From Archangium violaceum (GTDB lineage Bacteria > Myxococcota > Myxococcia > Myxococcales > Myxococcaceae), in NCBI RefSeq assembly GCF_016859125.1, contig NZ_CP069338.1:10047501-10111500 (forward strand): DNA of 64,000 nt. The letters are read 5' to 3'. The position numbers and the translations under genes were made by a program. Positions 51,684-61,312 of the stretch are shown here, piece after piece. Position 1 is the stretch's first letter. The number at the start of each line of letters is the position of its first letter. Under the pieces are notes generated by a model that was given only the letters and a program-made list of their open reading frames with translations, was not told where the DNA came from and did no database searches.

Positions 51684-53045
51684 ATGGAGACTCGAACCGT
51701 CCCTCCCGTTCCCAAGCTCTTCAAGGTCGCAGTCGCGCCCGTCCAGGCGTTCTTCCGTCTGGAGGCGGGCAGCGGCATCCTCCTGGCGCTCTGCGCCGTG
51801 GTGGCCATGATCTGGGCCAACTCCCCCTGGGCCGACAGCTACGTGGCCCTCTTCGACGCGCCCCTGGCGCTCGGGCTGGGGGGCACCCTCTTCCACTTCA
51901 CCTTCCGTGAATTCATCAACGACGGGTTGATGACGATCTTCTTCTTCCTGGTGGGAATGGAGATCAAACGCGAGCTGGCGGCCGGGGAGCTGCGCAGCCT
52001 GTCCAAGGCGCTGCTGCCGCTCGTGGCGGCGGTGGGCGGCATGGTGGTGCCGGCGGGCATCTACGCGGCGCTCAACGCGGGGACGCCAGCGCTCAAGGGG
52101 TGGGCCATCCCCATGGCCACGGACATCGCCTTCGCGATCGGGTGTCTCACCCTGCTCAAGGGGCGGGTGAGCCATGGGCTGGTGGTGTTCCTCACCGCGC
52201 TGGCCATCTTCGACGACATCGGAGGCATCCTCGTCATCGCCATGTTCTATGGCACGGGGCTGCACGTGGATTGGCTGCTGGGGGCGCTGGCCATCACCTT
52301 GGTGCTGGCGGCCTGCAACAAGTACTACGTGCGCAACGGGCTGGTGTACGCGGTGCTCGCCGGGGCGCTCTGGTACGCCATGCACCACGGCGGCGTGCAC
52401 GCCACCATCGCGGGCGTGGTGGTGGGCATGATGATCCCCGCCAAGCCCTCGCGCCGGGGCCGGGACGTCCTGGATGAGCTGCACGGCTACATCGGCCAGC
52501 TCCTGCGCGAGCCCGAGGACGAGGCCGTGCGCACCGGCCAGTTGCTGCACATCGAGGAGCAGCTGGAGGACATCGAGCCGCCGCTCACCCGCTTCGTGCA
52601 CCTGTGGCACGGGTGGTCCGCGTACGCGATCGTCCCGCTGTTCGCGCTGGCCAACTCGGGCATCTCCGTGAAGGGGATGCACCTGTCGGATCTGCTGGAG
52701 CCGCTGCCGCTCGGGGTGATGCTCGGCCTCTTCCTGGGCAAGCAGGTGGGCATCTTCCTCTTCACCTGGGTGGCGGTGAAGGCGGGGCTGTCGGATATGC
52801 CGGGCCGGGCGCGGGCGCTGCAGCTGCACGGGGTGGCGGTGGTGGCCGGCATCGGCTTCACGGTGGCGCTGTTCGTGGCGGGGCTGGCCTTCGCCAACGA
52901 GCCGCTGCTGCTGGCGGAGGCGAAGCTGGGCATCCTGCTCGGCTCCCTGTTGTCCGCGGTGGTGGGCTACCTGGTGTTGCGTTTTGGACCCATGCCCCGG
53001 CCCGGGACGCAGCCGTCCGCCGAGCCCGCTTCCGGGGCGGCCTGA
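51684..53045 (+). CDS. nhaA: Na+/H+ antiporter NhaA
   Basis: The ATG at 51684 is preferred to an upstream TTG; 453 residues. About twelve hydrophobic segments can be followed. The family hallmarks are present: GSGILLALCAVVAMIWANSPW near the start, FREFINDGLMTIFFFLVGMEIKRELAAGEL, WAIPMATDIAFAIG and the paired aspartates in ALAIFDDIGGILVIA, which carry the ions. A hydrophilic cytoplasmic loop (residues 260-300) and the last segments (GKQVGIFLFTW, GIGFTVALFVAGLAF) complete it. It exchanges Na+ for H+ across the inner membrane for pH and salt homeostasis. Confidence 0.96.
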   Translation: METRTVPPVPKLFKVAVAPVQAFFRLEAGSGILLALCAVVAMIWANSPWADSYVALFDAPLALGLGGTLFHFTFREFINDGLMTIFFFLVGMEIKRELAAGELRSLSKALLPLVAAVGGMVVPAGIYAALNAGTPALKGWAIPMATDIAFAIGCLTLLKGRVSHGLVVFLTALAIFDDIGGILVIAMFYGTGLHVDWLLGALAITLVLAACNKYYVRNGLVYAVLAGALWYAMHHGGVHATIAGVVVGMMIPAKPSRRGRDVLDELHGYIGQLLREPEDEAVRTGQLLHIEEQLEDIEPPLTRFVHLWHGWSAYAIVPLFALANSGISVKGMHLSDLLEPLPLGVMLGLFLGKQVGIFLFTWVAVKAGLSDMPGRARALQLHGVAVVAGIGFTVALFVAGLAFANEPLLLAEAKLGILLGSLLSAVVGYLVLRFGPMPRPGTQPSAEPASGAA

Positions 53046-53109
53046 CCGGACCCAGGAGCCGTTCTTGGGGTTTGCGGGCCGCGCGGGCCCGTGGAAAGGT
53101 GCCGGCCCC

Positions 53110-54798
53110 GTGCTCCTCCAGGATTTGAACCGCGTCCGGCAGATTGGGGTCATCGCAGCGCGCCACGGCTTCGGCGAGTGGCTCGAGCGGGCGGGGGTGT
53201 GGCGTCTGCTCGGGCGGCGGGAGAAGGTGGAGGTCTCACCCGAGTCCCAGCGGGCCTCCACCGCGCACCGCTTCCGGATGCTGCTCAACGATCTGGGCCC
53301 CACCTTCGTGAAGCTGGGGCAGATCCTCTCCACGCGCGCGGACCTGCTGCCGGCCGAGTTCGTCGAGGAGCTGGCCACCCTGCAGGATCAGGTGGAGCCC
53401 ATCCCCCTGGAGGACGTGTACGCGCGCATCCGCGAGTCGCTGGGCCGGGAGGCGACGGAGCTCTTCAAGGAGATCGATCCCCAGCCGCTGGCGGCGGCGT
53501 CGATCGCCCAGGTGCACCGGGCGGTGACGCTGGAGGGGGACGAGGTGGTGGTGAAGGTGCAGCGGCCGGGGATCAGCGAGCGGATCGACTCGGATCTGGT
53601 GGTGCTGCGCTCGCTGGCGAGGCTGCTGGAGGCGGTGGTGGAGGAGACGGGCATCTACTCGCCCACCGGCATCATCGACGAGTTCGACCGGGCCATCCAC
53701 GAGGAGCTGGACTTCGTGCACGAGGCCGCGAACATCCGGGCCTTCCTCGAGAACCACCGCAACCGGCCGTACATGAAGATTCCGCGGGTGTACGCCGGGC
53801 TCAGCAGCCGGACGGTGCTGACGATGGAGTTCATCCGGGGGGTGAAGATCAGCCAGGCGGAGCTGTCGCAGGAGGACCGGCGCGAGGTGGCGGGCCACAT
53901 CCTGGACGCGAGCTTCCGGCAGCTCTTCGAGGACGGGCTGTTCCATGGAGATCCGCACCCGGGGAACATCCTGGTGCTGGAGGGCAACCGGCTGGCGCTG
54001 CTGGACTTCGGGGTGGTGGGCCGGCTGTCGCGCGCCATGCAGGAGACGCTGGTGATGCTGGTGCTGGCGGTGGCGCTGAAGGACAGCGACTCGGTGGCGC
54101 GCATCCTCTACCGGGTGGGCGTGCCGGACGCGCGGGCCAACCTGATGGGCTTCCGCAACGACATCGAGGGCCTGCTCGGGCGCCACCTGCCGACGACGCT
54201 GGGCGAGGTGGACGCGCGCAGCCTCATGCGCGAGCTGTTGGATCTGGCGGTGAAGTACCGGATCCGCATTCCCAAGGAGTACGCGCTGCTGAGCCGGGCC
54301 TCGGTGTCCACCGAGGGCATGATGCGCAGCCTGTACCCGGATCTGAACATCCTCGAGGTGGCCATGCCGTACGCCAAGGAGCTGCTGGCGGACCGGTATG
54401 ATCCGAGCCAGCTGCAGGGGGGGCTGATGCGGACGCTGCTGCGCTTCCAATCGCTGGCGCAGGATCTGCCCACGCAGCTGTCGCAGATCTTGCTGGACCT
54501 GGAGTCGGGGAAGTTCAGCGTGACGGTGCGGGCGGAGCAGTTCGAGAAGCTGAACGAGAACCTGCGCAGCGCGGCGATCGTGATGTTCCTGGGCCTGTGC
54601 GCCTGCGGGTTCATCGTGGGGGCGTTCATCTCGTTCGCGCAGACGCAGTGGCAGTACCACGGGGTGCCGGTGCTGGGGATCCTGGGCGTGGCGCTGTCGG
54701 CGGCGCTCTTCGGGGCGAGCCTCACCTGGTACCTGTTCGGCAAGCGCTTCGGGAAGGTGCGCGTGAGCCGTTGGCTGGCGAAGAGGCGCCCCCGGTAG
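53110..54798 (+). CDS. ABC1/UbiB-family protein kinase-like ATPase
   Basis: The GTG at 53110 with GGAAAGG upstream gives 562 residues. Motifs of the family are complete: LGPTFVKLGQILSTRADLLP (KxGQ), LAAASIAQVHRA (Ala-rich loop), VVKVQRPG, LFHGDPHPGNILV (catalytic loop) and LALLDFGVVG (DFG). Two hydrophobic helices near the C-terminus (AIVMFLGLCACGFIVGAFISF and LGILGVALSAALFGASLTW) anchor it to the membrane, as in UbiB/COQ8. It is thought to support ubiquinone or menaquinone synthesis or lipid handling; the exact substrate is not known. Confidence 0.92.
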   Translation: MLLQDLNRVRQIGVIAARHGFGEWLERAGVWRLLGRREKVEVSPESQRASTAHRFRMLLNDLGPTFVKLGQILSTRADLLPAEFVEELATLQDQVEPIPLEDVYARIRESLGREATELFKEIDPQPLAAASIAQVHRAVTLEGDEVVVKVQRPGISERIDSDLVVLRSLARLLEAVVEETGIYSPTGIIDEFDRAIHEELDFVHEAANIRAFLENHRNRPYMKIPRVYAGLSSRTVLTMEFIRGVKISQAELSQEDRREVAGHILDASFRQLFEDGLFHGDPHPGNILVLEGNRLALLDFGVVGRLSRAMQETLVMLVLAVALKDSDSVARILYRVGVPDARANLMGFRNDIEGLLGRHLPTTLGEVDARSLMRELLDLAVKYRIRIPKEYALLSRASVSTEGMMRSLYPDLNILEVAMPYAKELLADRYDPSQLQGGLMRTLLRFQSLAQDLPTQLSQILLDLESGKFSVTVRAEQFEKLNENLRSAAIVMFLGLCACGFIVGAFISFAQTQWQYHGVPVLGILGVALSAALFGASLTWYLFGKRFGKVRVSRWLAKRRPR

Positions 54799-54917
54799 GC
54801 GCCTGCGTCGAGGGCCCACCGTGGCGGGTGGTCCACCCGGGTGACACCCCAGGTGGTCCTTCAAAGGGGCGGCTCGTTCTGGTTGAAACCGGGAGCGGAC
54901 ATTCCCCCCTTCGCTCC

Positions 54918-55154
54918 GTGCTCATCCTCCCACGCTTCTATTCGACATCCACCACGGCCCGGCTCGAGACCCGGGCGCGGCAGCTCGGCATGCGCCTGGG
55001 CATCGCCTATGGCGAAGGTGACCGCTGCGATCGCTACTTCATCGTCTCGGTGAACGGAAAGAAGCTGGAGCGCATGGTGCCGCTCGGGTGGACCGGCTCC
55101 GAGGCGGAGGAGGGCCTGGTGCAGTACGCGAAGGAGCTCCACTCCTCCAGGTGA
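54918..55154 (+). CDS. Small hypothetical protein
   Basis: A 78-residue frame from a GTG at 54918 (an internal ATG at 54990 is possible): VLILPRFYSTSTTARLETRARQLGMRLGIAYGEGDRCDRYFIVSVNGKKLERMVPLGWTGSEAEEGLVQYAKEL. Alternating hydrophobic and charged residues suggest a small alpha/beta protein. There is no good ribosome site for the GTG. Not recognised. Confidence 0.45.
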   Translation: MLILPRFYSTSTTARLETRARQLGMRLGIAYGEGDRCDRYFIVSVNGKKLERMVPLGWTGSEAEEGLVQYAKELHSSR

Positions 55155-55257
55155 GCCCGCGGGCCCCCTCCTGTTCACCCATCACCCACCCTACCTGTCA
55201 CGTTCGGGAAGATGACCTACCGCTCTGGTAACCTGCGCCGCTTTCGGAGGCGACGGG

Positions 55258-56976
55258 ATGCGCGACGAAAGCGGTGGAAACGGTAGGAATGGAAGTGACT
55301 GGCCGGGCTTCACCCCTGGCACGGTGGTAGCAGGGTTCACCATCGAAGGACTGATCTCCACCGGTAGCTCCGGGGCCGTGTACCGGGCGAGACGGGGGGA
55401 ACAGCTCTTCGCCATCAAGCTGGTGCCCAGGAACCCGCGGGGAGACCGGGAGGTGGACGCCCTGCGCCGGATGCGCCACCCGAACGTGGTGGGCTTCCAT
55501 GGGTATGGCTTCTGGCCGGACGACGAGCCGCGTGCCCTGGTGCTGGCCCTGGAGCTCGTCGACGGCCGCCCGCTGGACGTCTGGGCGCGGGAGGAGAACC
55601 CCTCCGCGCTCGAGCTGGTGAGCCAGGTGCTGCTGCCGCTCGCGCTCACGCTGGCGGACGTGCACGCCGCGGGCGTGGTGCACCGGGACATCAAGGAGCC
55701 CAATATCGTCATGCGCGAGGCAGACGGGCTCCCGGTCCTGGTGGACTTCGGCGCGGCGGGGCTCGAGGACACCCCGCGCCTGACGCTGCGGCTGCCCCCG
55801 GGCACCCCGGAGTACCGCGGCCCCGAGGCGTGGCGCTTCGCCCGGGAGTGGGAGGGCGAACCGTACCCGGCCGGGCCCGGGGATGACCTGTGGGCGCTGG
55901 GCGTCGTCACCTACGCGGTGCTGACGCGCAGACTGCCCTTCGGGGACCGGCGTGACCCGGGGATGGTGCGGGCCATCCTCCATGAACCCCCCCCGGCCCC
56001 GCATGCGCTCAACCCGAGCGTACCCCTGGCCCTGAGCGAGCTGTGCCTGCGGATGCTGGAGAAGGAGCCCGGCGCCCGGTTCGCCAGTGCCCGGGAGCTC
56101 GCGGAGGCCCTGGCGACGGAGTGGGCCCGGGCCGATAGATCCTGGCTCGTGCCGCTGTTCCCGGGAGCCGGGCACGAGGAGCGCCCCGCCCCATCCCTGG
56201 CGAGGCCCGAGCGACAGCCTCCCAGGAGACAGTGGCTGGCCGCCAGCTCCGTCCTCACCATGGCCCTGGCCTTGCTGGCGACAACGCCGACCCAACCTCC
56301 GGAGTCACCCTCCCCGCCCCCACCGCAGCAGGCCAGTACTCGCCAGGAATTGGCCTCCACCCAGGTGACGGGAGAAGTTGTCCCTGACGCGGGACCTCAG
56401 AAGTCACCCACCCCCGCGCCCGTCGCCCCGGCGACGTCCAACGAGGAAACCCAGATGATGACATCCAAGAAGGCTCGATCCCTGGCCGCGGCCACCCTGA
56501 TTACCTGCGTGGGCCCCGGCTGCGCGAGCGTCCAGCGGCGTCAGCCACCGCCGGAGGAGGCGTGCCCCCCCGGATCGGAGGAGACCCTCAAGCGATTCGG
56601 GATTCTCGTGGGGCAGAGCATGTACCTCAGCCTCCAGCTACCCATTCAGGGGATGGTGCCCGTTTCCGAGGGAGGCATCAGCGTCTGGCTCGAGGAGATA
56701 CTGCCGGAAAGGCTCCTCCCCTACAGGAGCATGCTCCACGGAAAGCTGTTGTTCGGAGACAACCGTGTCTACGGCCGTTTCACGAAGCTCCAATTGAAGG
56801 GGAGCGAGGAGTTCCTTCCGATCTGCATCGAGCTCGACGAGATCGTCACCGACAGGAGGTTGAATATGAACATCGGCACCGCGACCGGCGTGTCGGTGCA
56901 TCCGGGTAGCACCCCGGAGAAAGCCATCGTGCGGGGACTCCTCCGTGCCAGCGTGGTGCACAGATTCGGCTTCTAG
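55258..56976 (+). CDS. Eukaryotic-like Ser/Thr protein kinase, paired with DUF2381
   Basis: 572 residues. Kinase domain (about 25-280): STGSSGAVYRARRG glycine loop, FAIKLV lysine, HRDIKEPNIV catalytic loop and VDFGAAGL. A Pro/Gln-rich linker, a probable membrane helix near 325-345 (WLAASSVLTMALALLATTP) and an extracytoplasmic tail follow. The tail contains a lipobox-like ATLITCVGPGC stretch and a domain beginning CPPGSEETLKRFGIL, similar in layout to the tail CPEGWQETHERL of the kinase at 12913. It is 23 bases upstream of the DUF2381 gene. The repeated pairing implies a functional unit of kinase and secreted partner. Confidence 0.88.
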   Translation: MRDESGGNGRNGSDWPGFTPGTVVAGFTIEGLISTGSSGAVYRARRGEQLFAIKLVPRNPRGDREVDALRRMRHPNVVGFHGYGFWPDDEPRALVLALELVDGRPLDVWAREENPSALELVSQVLLPLALTLADVHAAGVVHRDIKEPNIVMREADGLPVLVDFGAAGLEDTPRLTLRLPPGTPEYRGPEAWRFAREWEGEPYPAGPGDDLWALGVVTYAVLTRRLPFGDRRDPGMVRAILHEPPPAPHALNPSVPLALSELCLRMLEKEPGARFASARELAEALATEWARADRSWLVPLFPGAGHEERPAPSLARPERQPPRRQWLAASSVLTMALALLATTPTQPPESPSPPPPQQASTRQELASTQVTGEVVPDAGPQKSPTPAPVAPATSNEETQMMTSKKARSLAAATLITCVGPGCASVQRRQPPPEEACPPGSEETLKRFGILVGQSMYLSLQLPIQGMVPVSEGGISVWLEEILPERLLPYRSMLHGKLLFGDNRVYGRFTKLQLKGSEEFLPICIELDEIVTDRRLNMNIGTATGVSVHPGSTPEKAIVRGLLRASVVHRFGF

Positions 56977-56999
56977 AGCCGCGCTGGAGACACATTCCC

Positions 57000-57918
57000 G
57001 TGCCCCCCTACCCCCACCCTCCTGGCCCTGGTTCTTCTTCAAATCACCACCGTTGTGGAAGCGGCTTCGGCTTGCGAGGATTCACGGCGCATCGAATTGT
57101 CATCACCCGCCACGGCAGCAACCCGGGAGATTTGTGTCAGCCCGGGAATCATGACGGGCTTTCTCTTCGACACGCGTGTCTTCCTGGAGTTGCAGGACGA
57201 AATGCGCTTCGTGGAAGTGCTGCGTGGACGGAGTGGCATCAGCTTCATGCCTCCACGGGACATGGCGATCGGAGAGCGCCTCCGGCTCACGGCTCGCTCC
57301 GGAGATGGGTCGTCCGAGGAAATCGTCACCTTCACGCTCGTAGCCCACCGGGGACTCGCCACGCGGCAGGTGGAGGTGTACCGCGACAGGAGAACCCGGG
57401 AATCCTATTATCAGGAGGCGGAGCAGGAGCGCGCCAACAACCAGAAACTCCGCGAGGAGCTCCAGCGGTTATGGACCCAGCTCGAAGAGAAGCATGGATT
57501 GCGAAGCCTTCTTGCCAGCGGGCTCGTGGACGAAAGGGGAATCCGGGGCACGCCTGCTCAGAAGGATGGCGGCCCAGCGCCAGATACGATCTCCTACACG
57601 AAAGCCACATTCCTCCGGGCGAAGCTGTTCGTGGTCGTGTGGGTGTCGATCAACAACACCACCACAACGCCGTGGATGGCAACGGGGGCGTCGCTCATTG
57701 ATTCTCGAGGTGAGGAATTGCCGGGATTGATCCTTCGACACGATGCGCCCATTCAGCCCTCGGAGAGCCGACCCGTCTATGTGGAAGCCGGAGTTTCGGC
57801 CTGGCAGGCACAAGGCACCATGGTGCTGAAACTCTGGGATCAGAGATCGCGTACCGTCACCATTCCAGGAGTGGTGTTCCCGGAGCTCGAGAAGACAGTA
57901 CGCGAAATCCACAATTGA
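57000..57918 (+). CDS. DUF2381 family secreted protein, start separated from frame by a C6 tract
   Basis: The DUF2381 frame (ICVSPGIMTGFLFDTRVFLEL, FTLVAHRGLATRQVEVYRDRRTRESYYQEAEQERANNQKLREELQ, VVWVSINNTTTTPWMATGASLID, LKLWDQRSRTVTIPGVVFPEL) has no good start: a GTG at 57055 would cut off the signal peptide TLLALVLLQITTVVEA encoded just upstream. The only start with a ribosome site (GGAG) is the GTG at 57000, which is in the other frame. Five instead of six C at 57003-57008 would give M-PPTPTLLALVLLQ in frame. So either the run was miscounted or the gene is phase-variable. It follows the kinase gene directly. Confidence 0.8.
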
Positions 57919-58201
57919 GCCGAAGGGCCCCGGGCGAACTCCTCCCGGGGCCTTCATGGTACCAGATGATGATGCAGGCGATGAGCGCGGGACGTTCCAA
58001 AGCCCGGGGCGGGTCCAAACGCATGACCTTGGTGAGCTCTTCTCTCCACGCGCTCGGCGTTGTTGTCGTGACGGCGCACCCGACGGGGGCCATTGCCTCC
58101 AAGGCGCCCGCGCCTCGCGCGCTCGTGTTCGCCCAGAATCCCGTCCGGACCCCCGAACCCAGCGAGCAGGTGCTCCCGCTCGCCGTCGCCGCTTCGGCCA
58201 C

Positions 58202-58668
58202 CGCCCTGGCGGCCGCTCCCAGGGCTCGGTGACAGACACCACCCGGCGGGCGAAGCCCAGGGGATTGGCGCCCGGCCCATCACTGGGCGCCGACACCACG
58301 ATCTTGCCGGCGTCCCATTGGAGCACCTCCGGGTTGTCGGCCTTCGGGAAGAGCAACCTGTCCGGCTTGACGACGACCGTTCGCGCCTGTGTCTCGGTGG
58401 CGACCTCCACCCCGGGTCGTGGCTGTAGGGTGTTGTAGTCCGGCTCGAAATGGGGCTCCCACTCGAGGTCGCCAAAATCGGGATCCGGCTGTTCTTCACC
58501 CGGCGCGTCCGGCTCCTCCTCGGCCGGTGGCTCCGAGTTCGCGCAGGCGCCAGTGAGCATGAGACAGAGAAGCAGCGCGAGCTTCCGGGAGGAACGTCCC
58601 TCCCTCCAGACACGGCGGCTTCGACCCCGGTAGCGGATGCCGTCCGGGGGAACGGCTGTATCGGACAT
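58202..58668 (-). pseudogene. Lipoprotein with disrupted C-terminal half
   Basis: The ATG at 58668 has CAGGAG upstream. The product starts MSDTAVPPDGIRYRGRSRR followed by LALLLCLMLTGAC (lipobox, Cys at about 41), an acidic linker (EEEPDAPGEEQPDPDFGD) and TRVVVKPDRLLFPKADNPEVLQWDAGKIVVS..GANPLGFARRVVSVTE. In similar myxobacterial proteins this module (RVVSV..) goes on with T or E-rich strands. Here the frame continues as an Arg-rich, non-protein-like sequence beyond about 58230 and would run antisense across the DUF2381 gene. A frameshift near 58230 is likely. Between 57919 and 58201 no gene is supported. Confidence 0.5.
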
Positions 58669-58878
58669 GAGCGCTCCTGATGATTCGAAAGGAGGATGCC
58701 CTGTCTTGCACACCACGTTCCCGTTCATCCGGGAGGAGGAGGCGGAACCCTCGCCCCAACCCGGATGATGTGTCACGGGGCGCCGTTGGCACTTCAATGA
58801 CGTGTCAATGACGCCCCCTCATCAACAGCGGGCGGCTCCAGGGCATGAGGCCCGGAGCCGCCACACGGCGAATTCCGC

Positions 58879-60867
58879 TCAGGGATTCCCGCGGTGCCGC
58901 TCGAGGACGGCGGCCTGCGACAGCGGCTTGAACACCGGATCCAATTCGTAGGCGTTCAGGATGTTGCAGGCGGGCAGCTTCTCCCAGCTCCCGGAGGCCC
59001 ACATCGTCGCGCCCATGCCGATGCCGTCCAGGAACGCGAGGAACTCCTCACCGTCCGCTTCCCAGGCGCCCTTGTCGTTCGGGTGCATCTGCGTGCTGGG
59101 CCAGCCGTACTCACCGATGAAGCCCTGGGTGCCCTGGGCCGCCACCCAGTCGGTGAAGGGCTTCACCCGCGCGATGGTGTACGCGCCCACCGATGCATGA
59201 CCCTTGAGCCGGGCCTCCGCCAGATACACGTCGTGATGTGACTTGTACTTCCCGCCGCCGTCCCCCTCGTACTCGGGGAAGTCGAGGGCGTCCATGTAGA
59301 TGTGCGCGTGATACATGATGTTGTTGTAGCGGTCGGTAATCCACTTGCGCGGGTGGTTCCTCGGCCACTTCTCCGCCGAGCTCCACGAATAGCCCTCCAC
59401 CATGAGGAGCGTGCTGTCGTTGTTCGTATAGCGGAGCTTGTCCACCACCGCCTGCGAGTAGATCTCCCACTGCCGTGGAGGCTTGATTTCACCGGTCCGG
59501 GTGCCCTGGCTCACCTGGTCGACGTAGAAGACGTGAGAGGTGCCGGCAGTCGTCCCGTCCACGATGAACTGGATGCCGATGACCTTGTAGCTGGCCCACA
59601 GTGCCTCGTCGGGGTTGAAGTACACCCGGTTCTCGATGCCCTTGGTGATGGGGAACTCATCGCTGAAGTAGTTCGTCATCCAGTCCATGGAGGACATCAC
59701 CATCCGGGCACGAACCGAGCCGGGCGTCGACGTGGGCACGAAGACCTTCGCCTGGAAGGTCCTCCCGTGGGTGATGGAGGTGGACTTCGTGCTCGAGTAC
59801 AACCGCGCGCCGAAGATATTGCTCTTGCCTTCCTTCGCCGTGGCGACGCCGGAGATCTTCATCGAGCCCTGGCCACCGCGGGCCTCCCGGATGACGCCCT
59901 CCGTGCCCTGGGCCACCCAGCCATCGAGGCCCGACTCGAAGCTCGAGATGGAGACGGCACTCGACAGCGTGCCCTCGACGGCGGGCAGGTCATGGGGCTC
60001 GTTCATGATGTCGTACGCGTAGACGGCCGAGTACGCCGGGGCGTCCGCCTTGATGGCGGCGGCGATCAGGCTCCAGACGTTCGCGTACTGGGTGCTGGTG
60101 GGCCCGCCCGCCTCCCCGAAGGCACGCGTCACCCCGCCGGACGTGTAGCGGCCGTAGTTGTGCATGTCGACGATGACCTTGAGGCCCACCGAGTTCGCGT
60201 AGCGGAGCGTCTGCAGCAGCAGGTTCTTGTAGTCCGTGTTCAGCCCCTTGTTCAGGTCGGGCTGGATGCGCTCCCAGATGAAGGGGATGCGCACGACGTC
60301 GTGGCCGCGGTTCTTCAGGTATCGCAGGGACTCGAGGCTCGGTGCCGAATACGTGGTCCCGGGGATTCCGGGGAGCACGTGGCCGGCATTACCCAGGTCC
60401 ATGAGGTTGATGCCCCGCCGGTAGCGCAGGGGCCCGCTGTTCACGTGGAACGTGTAGTTGTCCACCACCCTCCCGGCCTCGAAGTAGACGACGGTGCCCG
60501 CGACGTTGGTCGCCTTCGTCATCCAGAGGTAGTCACCGGGGACGAGGTTGGAGGGACTCGTACGGGTGTACTGCTTCGTCTCCCCGGCGATGAAGTTCTG
60601 CCCCGTCACGATCTGCTTGTGGACCGCGGAAGGAGAGATGCCACCCGAGGTCGTGTACGGCCGGATCTCGAAGGTGATGGTGACGTTCGACACGGCTTCC
60701 GGCGACTGAATGCCGATGAAGAAGCCAACGCTTTGTCCCGGGGGGACGTCCCTCGGCCCGGCCTGGGCGCCCCGGTTCACGAAGGTAAGGGCACTGGCCG
60801 GCAGCGGCGTGCCCACGAGGAAGAGAATCGACGAGAGAAGAACCCAATGAATGGCACGCAGATGCAA
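58879..60867 (-). CDS. Secreted glycoside hydrolase family 5-like enzyme with inserted carbohydrate-binding domain
   Basis: A TTG at 60867 is the best start, as GGAGAGG lies seven bases upstream and a signal peptide begins at once (MHLRAIHWVLLSSILFLVGTPLPASA); 662 residues. An N-terminal beta-domain (residues about 27-140) precedes the barrel: RRGINLMDLGN, GHDVVRIPFIWERIQP, GLKVIVDMHNYGRY, YAYDIMNEPHDL with the acid/base Glu and, far downstream, TQGFIGEYGWPS with the nucleophile Glu. Between these two, a roughly 140-residue beta-rich insert (SFESGLDGWVAQGTEG..VFYVDQVSQG) looks like a carbohydrate-binding module. GH5 enzymes cleave beta-glucans, mannans or related polymers. Confidence 0.85.
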   Translation of the reverse strand: MHLRAIHWVLLSSILFLVGTPLPASALTFVNRGAQAGPRDVPPGQSVGFFIGIQSPEAVSNVTITFEIRPYTTSGGISPSAVHKQIVTGQNFIAGETKQYTRTSPSNLVPGDYLWMTKATNVAGTVVYFEAGRVVDNYTFHVNSGPLRYRRGINLMDLGNAGHVLPGIPGTTYSAPSLESLRYLKNRGHDVVRIPFIWERIQPDLNKGLNTDYKNLLLQTLRYANSVGLKVIVDMHNYGRYTSGGVTRAFGEAGGPTSTQYANVWSLIAAAIKADAPAYSAVYAYDIMNEPHDLPAVEGTLSSAVSISSFESGLDGWVAQGTEGVIREARGGQGSMKISGVATAKEGKSNIFGARLYSSTKSTSITHGRTFQAKVFVPTSTPGSVRARMVMSSMDWMTNYFSDEFPITKGIENRVYFNPDEALWASYKVIGIQFIVDGTTAGTSHVFYVDQVSQGTRTGEIKPPRQWEIYSQAVVDKLRYTNNDSTLLMVEGYSWSSAEKWPRNHPRKWITDRYNNIMYHAHIYMDALDFPEYEGDGGGKYKSHHDVYLAEARLKGHASVGAYTIARVKPFTDWVAAQGTQGFIGEYGWPSTQMHPNDKGAWEADGEEFLAFLDGIGMGATMWASGSWEKLPACNILNAYELDPVFKPLSQAAVLERHRGNP

Positions 60868-61312
60868 CGTTACACCTCTCCATCTCAGGCGCACTGACGC
60901 GCAGGACACATGGCGACACCGCGTGCCTCATGCGTGAAGCGATCCGGAGCCCGTCGCCAGGGACTCCTCGAGGCGTCCACCAGAAATCCAACAGAAGGCG
61001 GTTGCGCCGCTATAACATGAATTCCATGTTATTAAAAGCGCCCCCCAGCGCGGACATATCGCTATTGGAGTTTGATAAAAAAGCAAAGCCAACCACGGGC
61101 AGGTACTCACATTGCTGGCGAGTCTGCTCGTGGTTGGCTCATTCCGACGCGAAGCTCGAAGTCGGCCGGGCGATGTCAGGGATTGTAGAGCAGCGCCGGA
61201 GCCAAATGCGCCCGCTTTCCTCGAGCCGCTCCACCGTGCTTCCCTGGCCGAGGAAGCGGTAGCACCGTGAAGTGGTCCGTGGCCTTGCGGCCGGACCTAC
61301 CACCTCCACACA
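60868..61312. other. 445-bp divergent intergenic region with palindrome and hairpin
   Basis: It separates the GH5-type gene from a plus-strand membrane protein. It includes an AT-rich stretch (about 61010-61090), a palindrome ATAACATG-AATTC-CATGTTAT near 61013-61033 that may be an operator, and the stem-loop listed next. No protein is supported. Confidence 0.55.
61077..61139 (-). terminator. Stem-loop followed by T-run, terminator-like on the minus strand
   Basis: AGCCAACCACG (61087-61097) pairs perfectly with CGTGGTTGGCT (61129-61139) around a 31-base loop; on the minus strand the stem is followed by TTGCTTTTTTATC. As no minus-strand protein gene lies upstream, it may end a short RNA transcribed from 61140-61310, or simply be a long-loop protein-binding site. 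Confidence 0.5.

Noticed and set aside
48859-54864. Several 180-580-residue frames antisense to mutS, nhaA and the UbiB-type gene
   Set aside because: Compositionally biased shadows of well-recognised genes.
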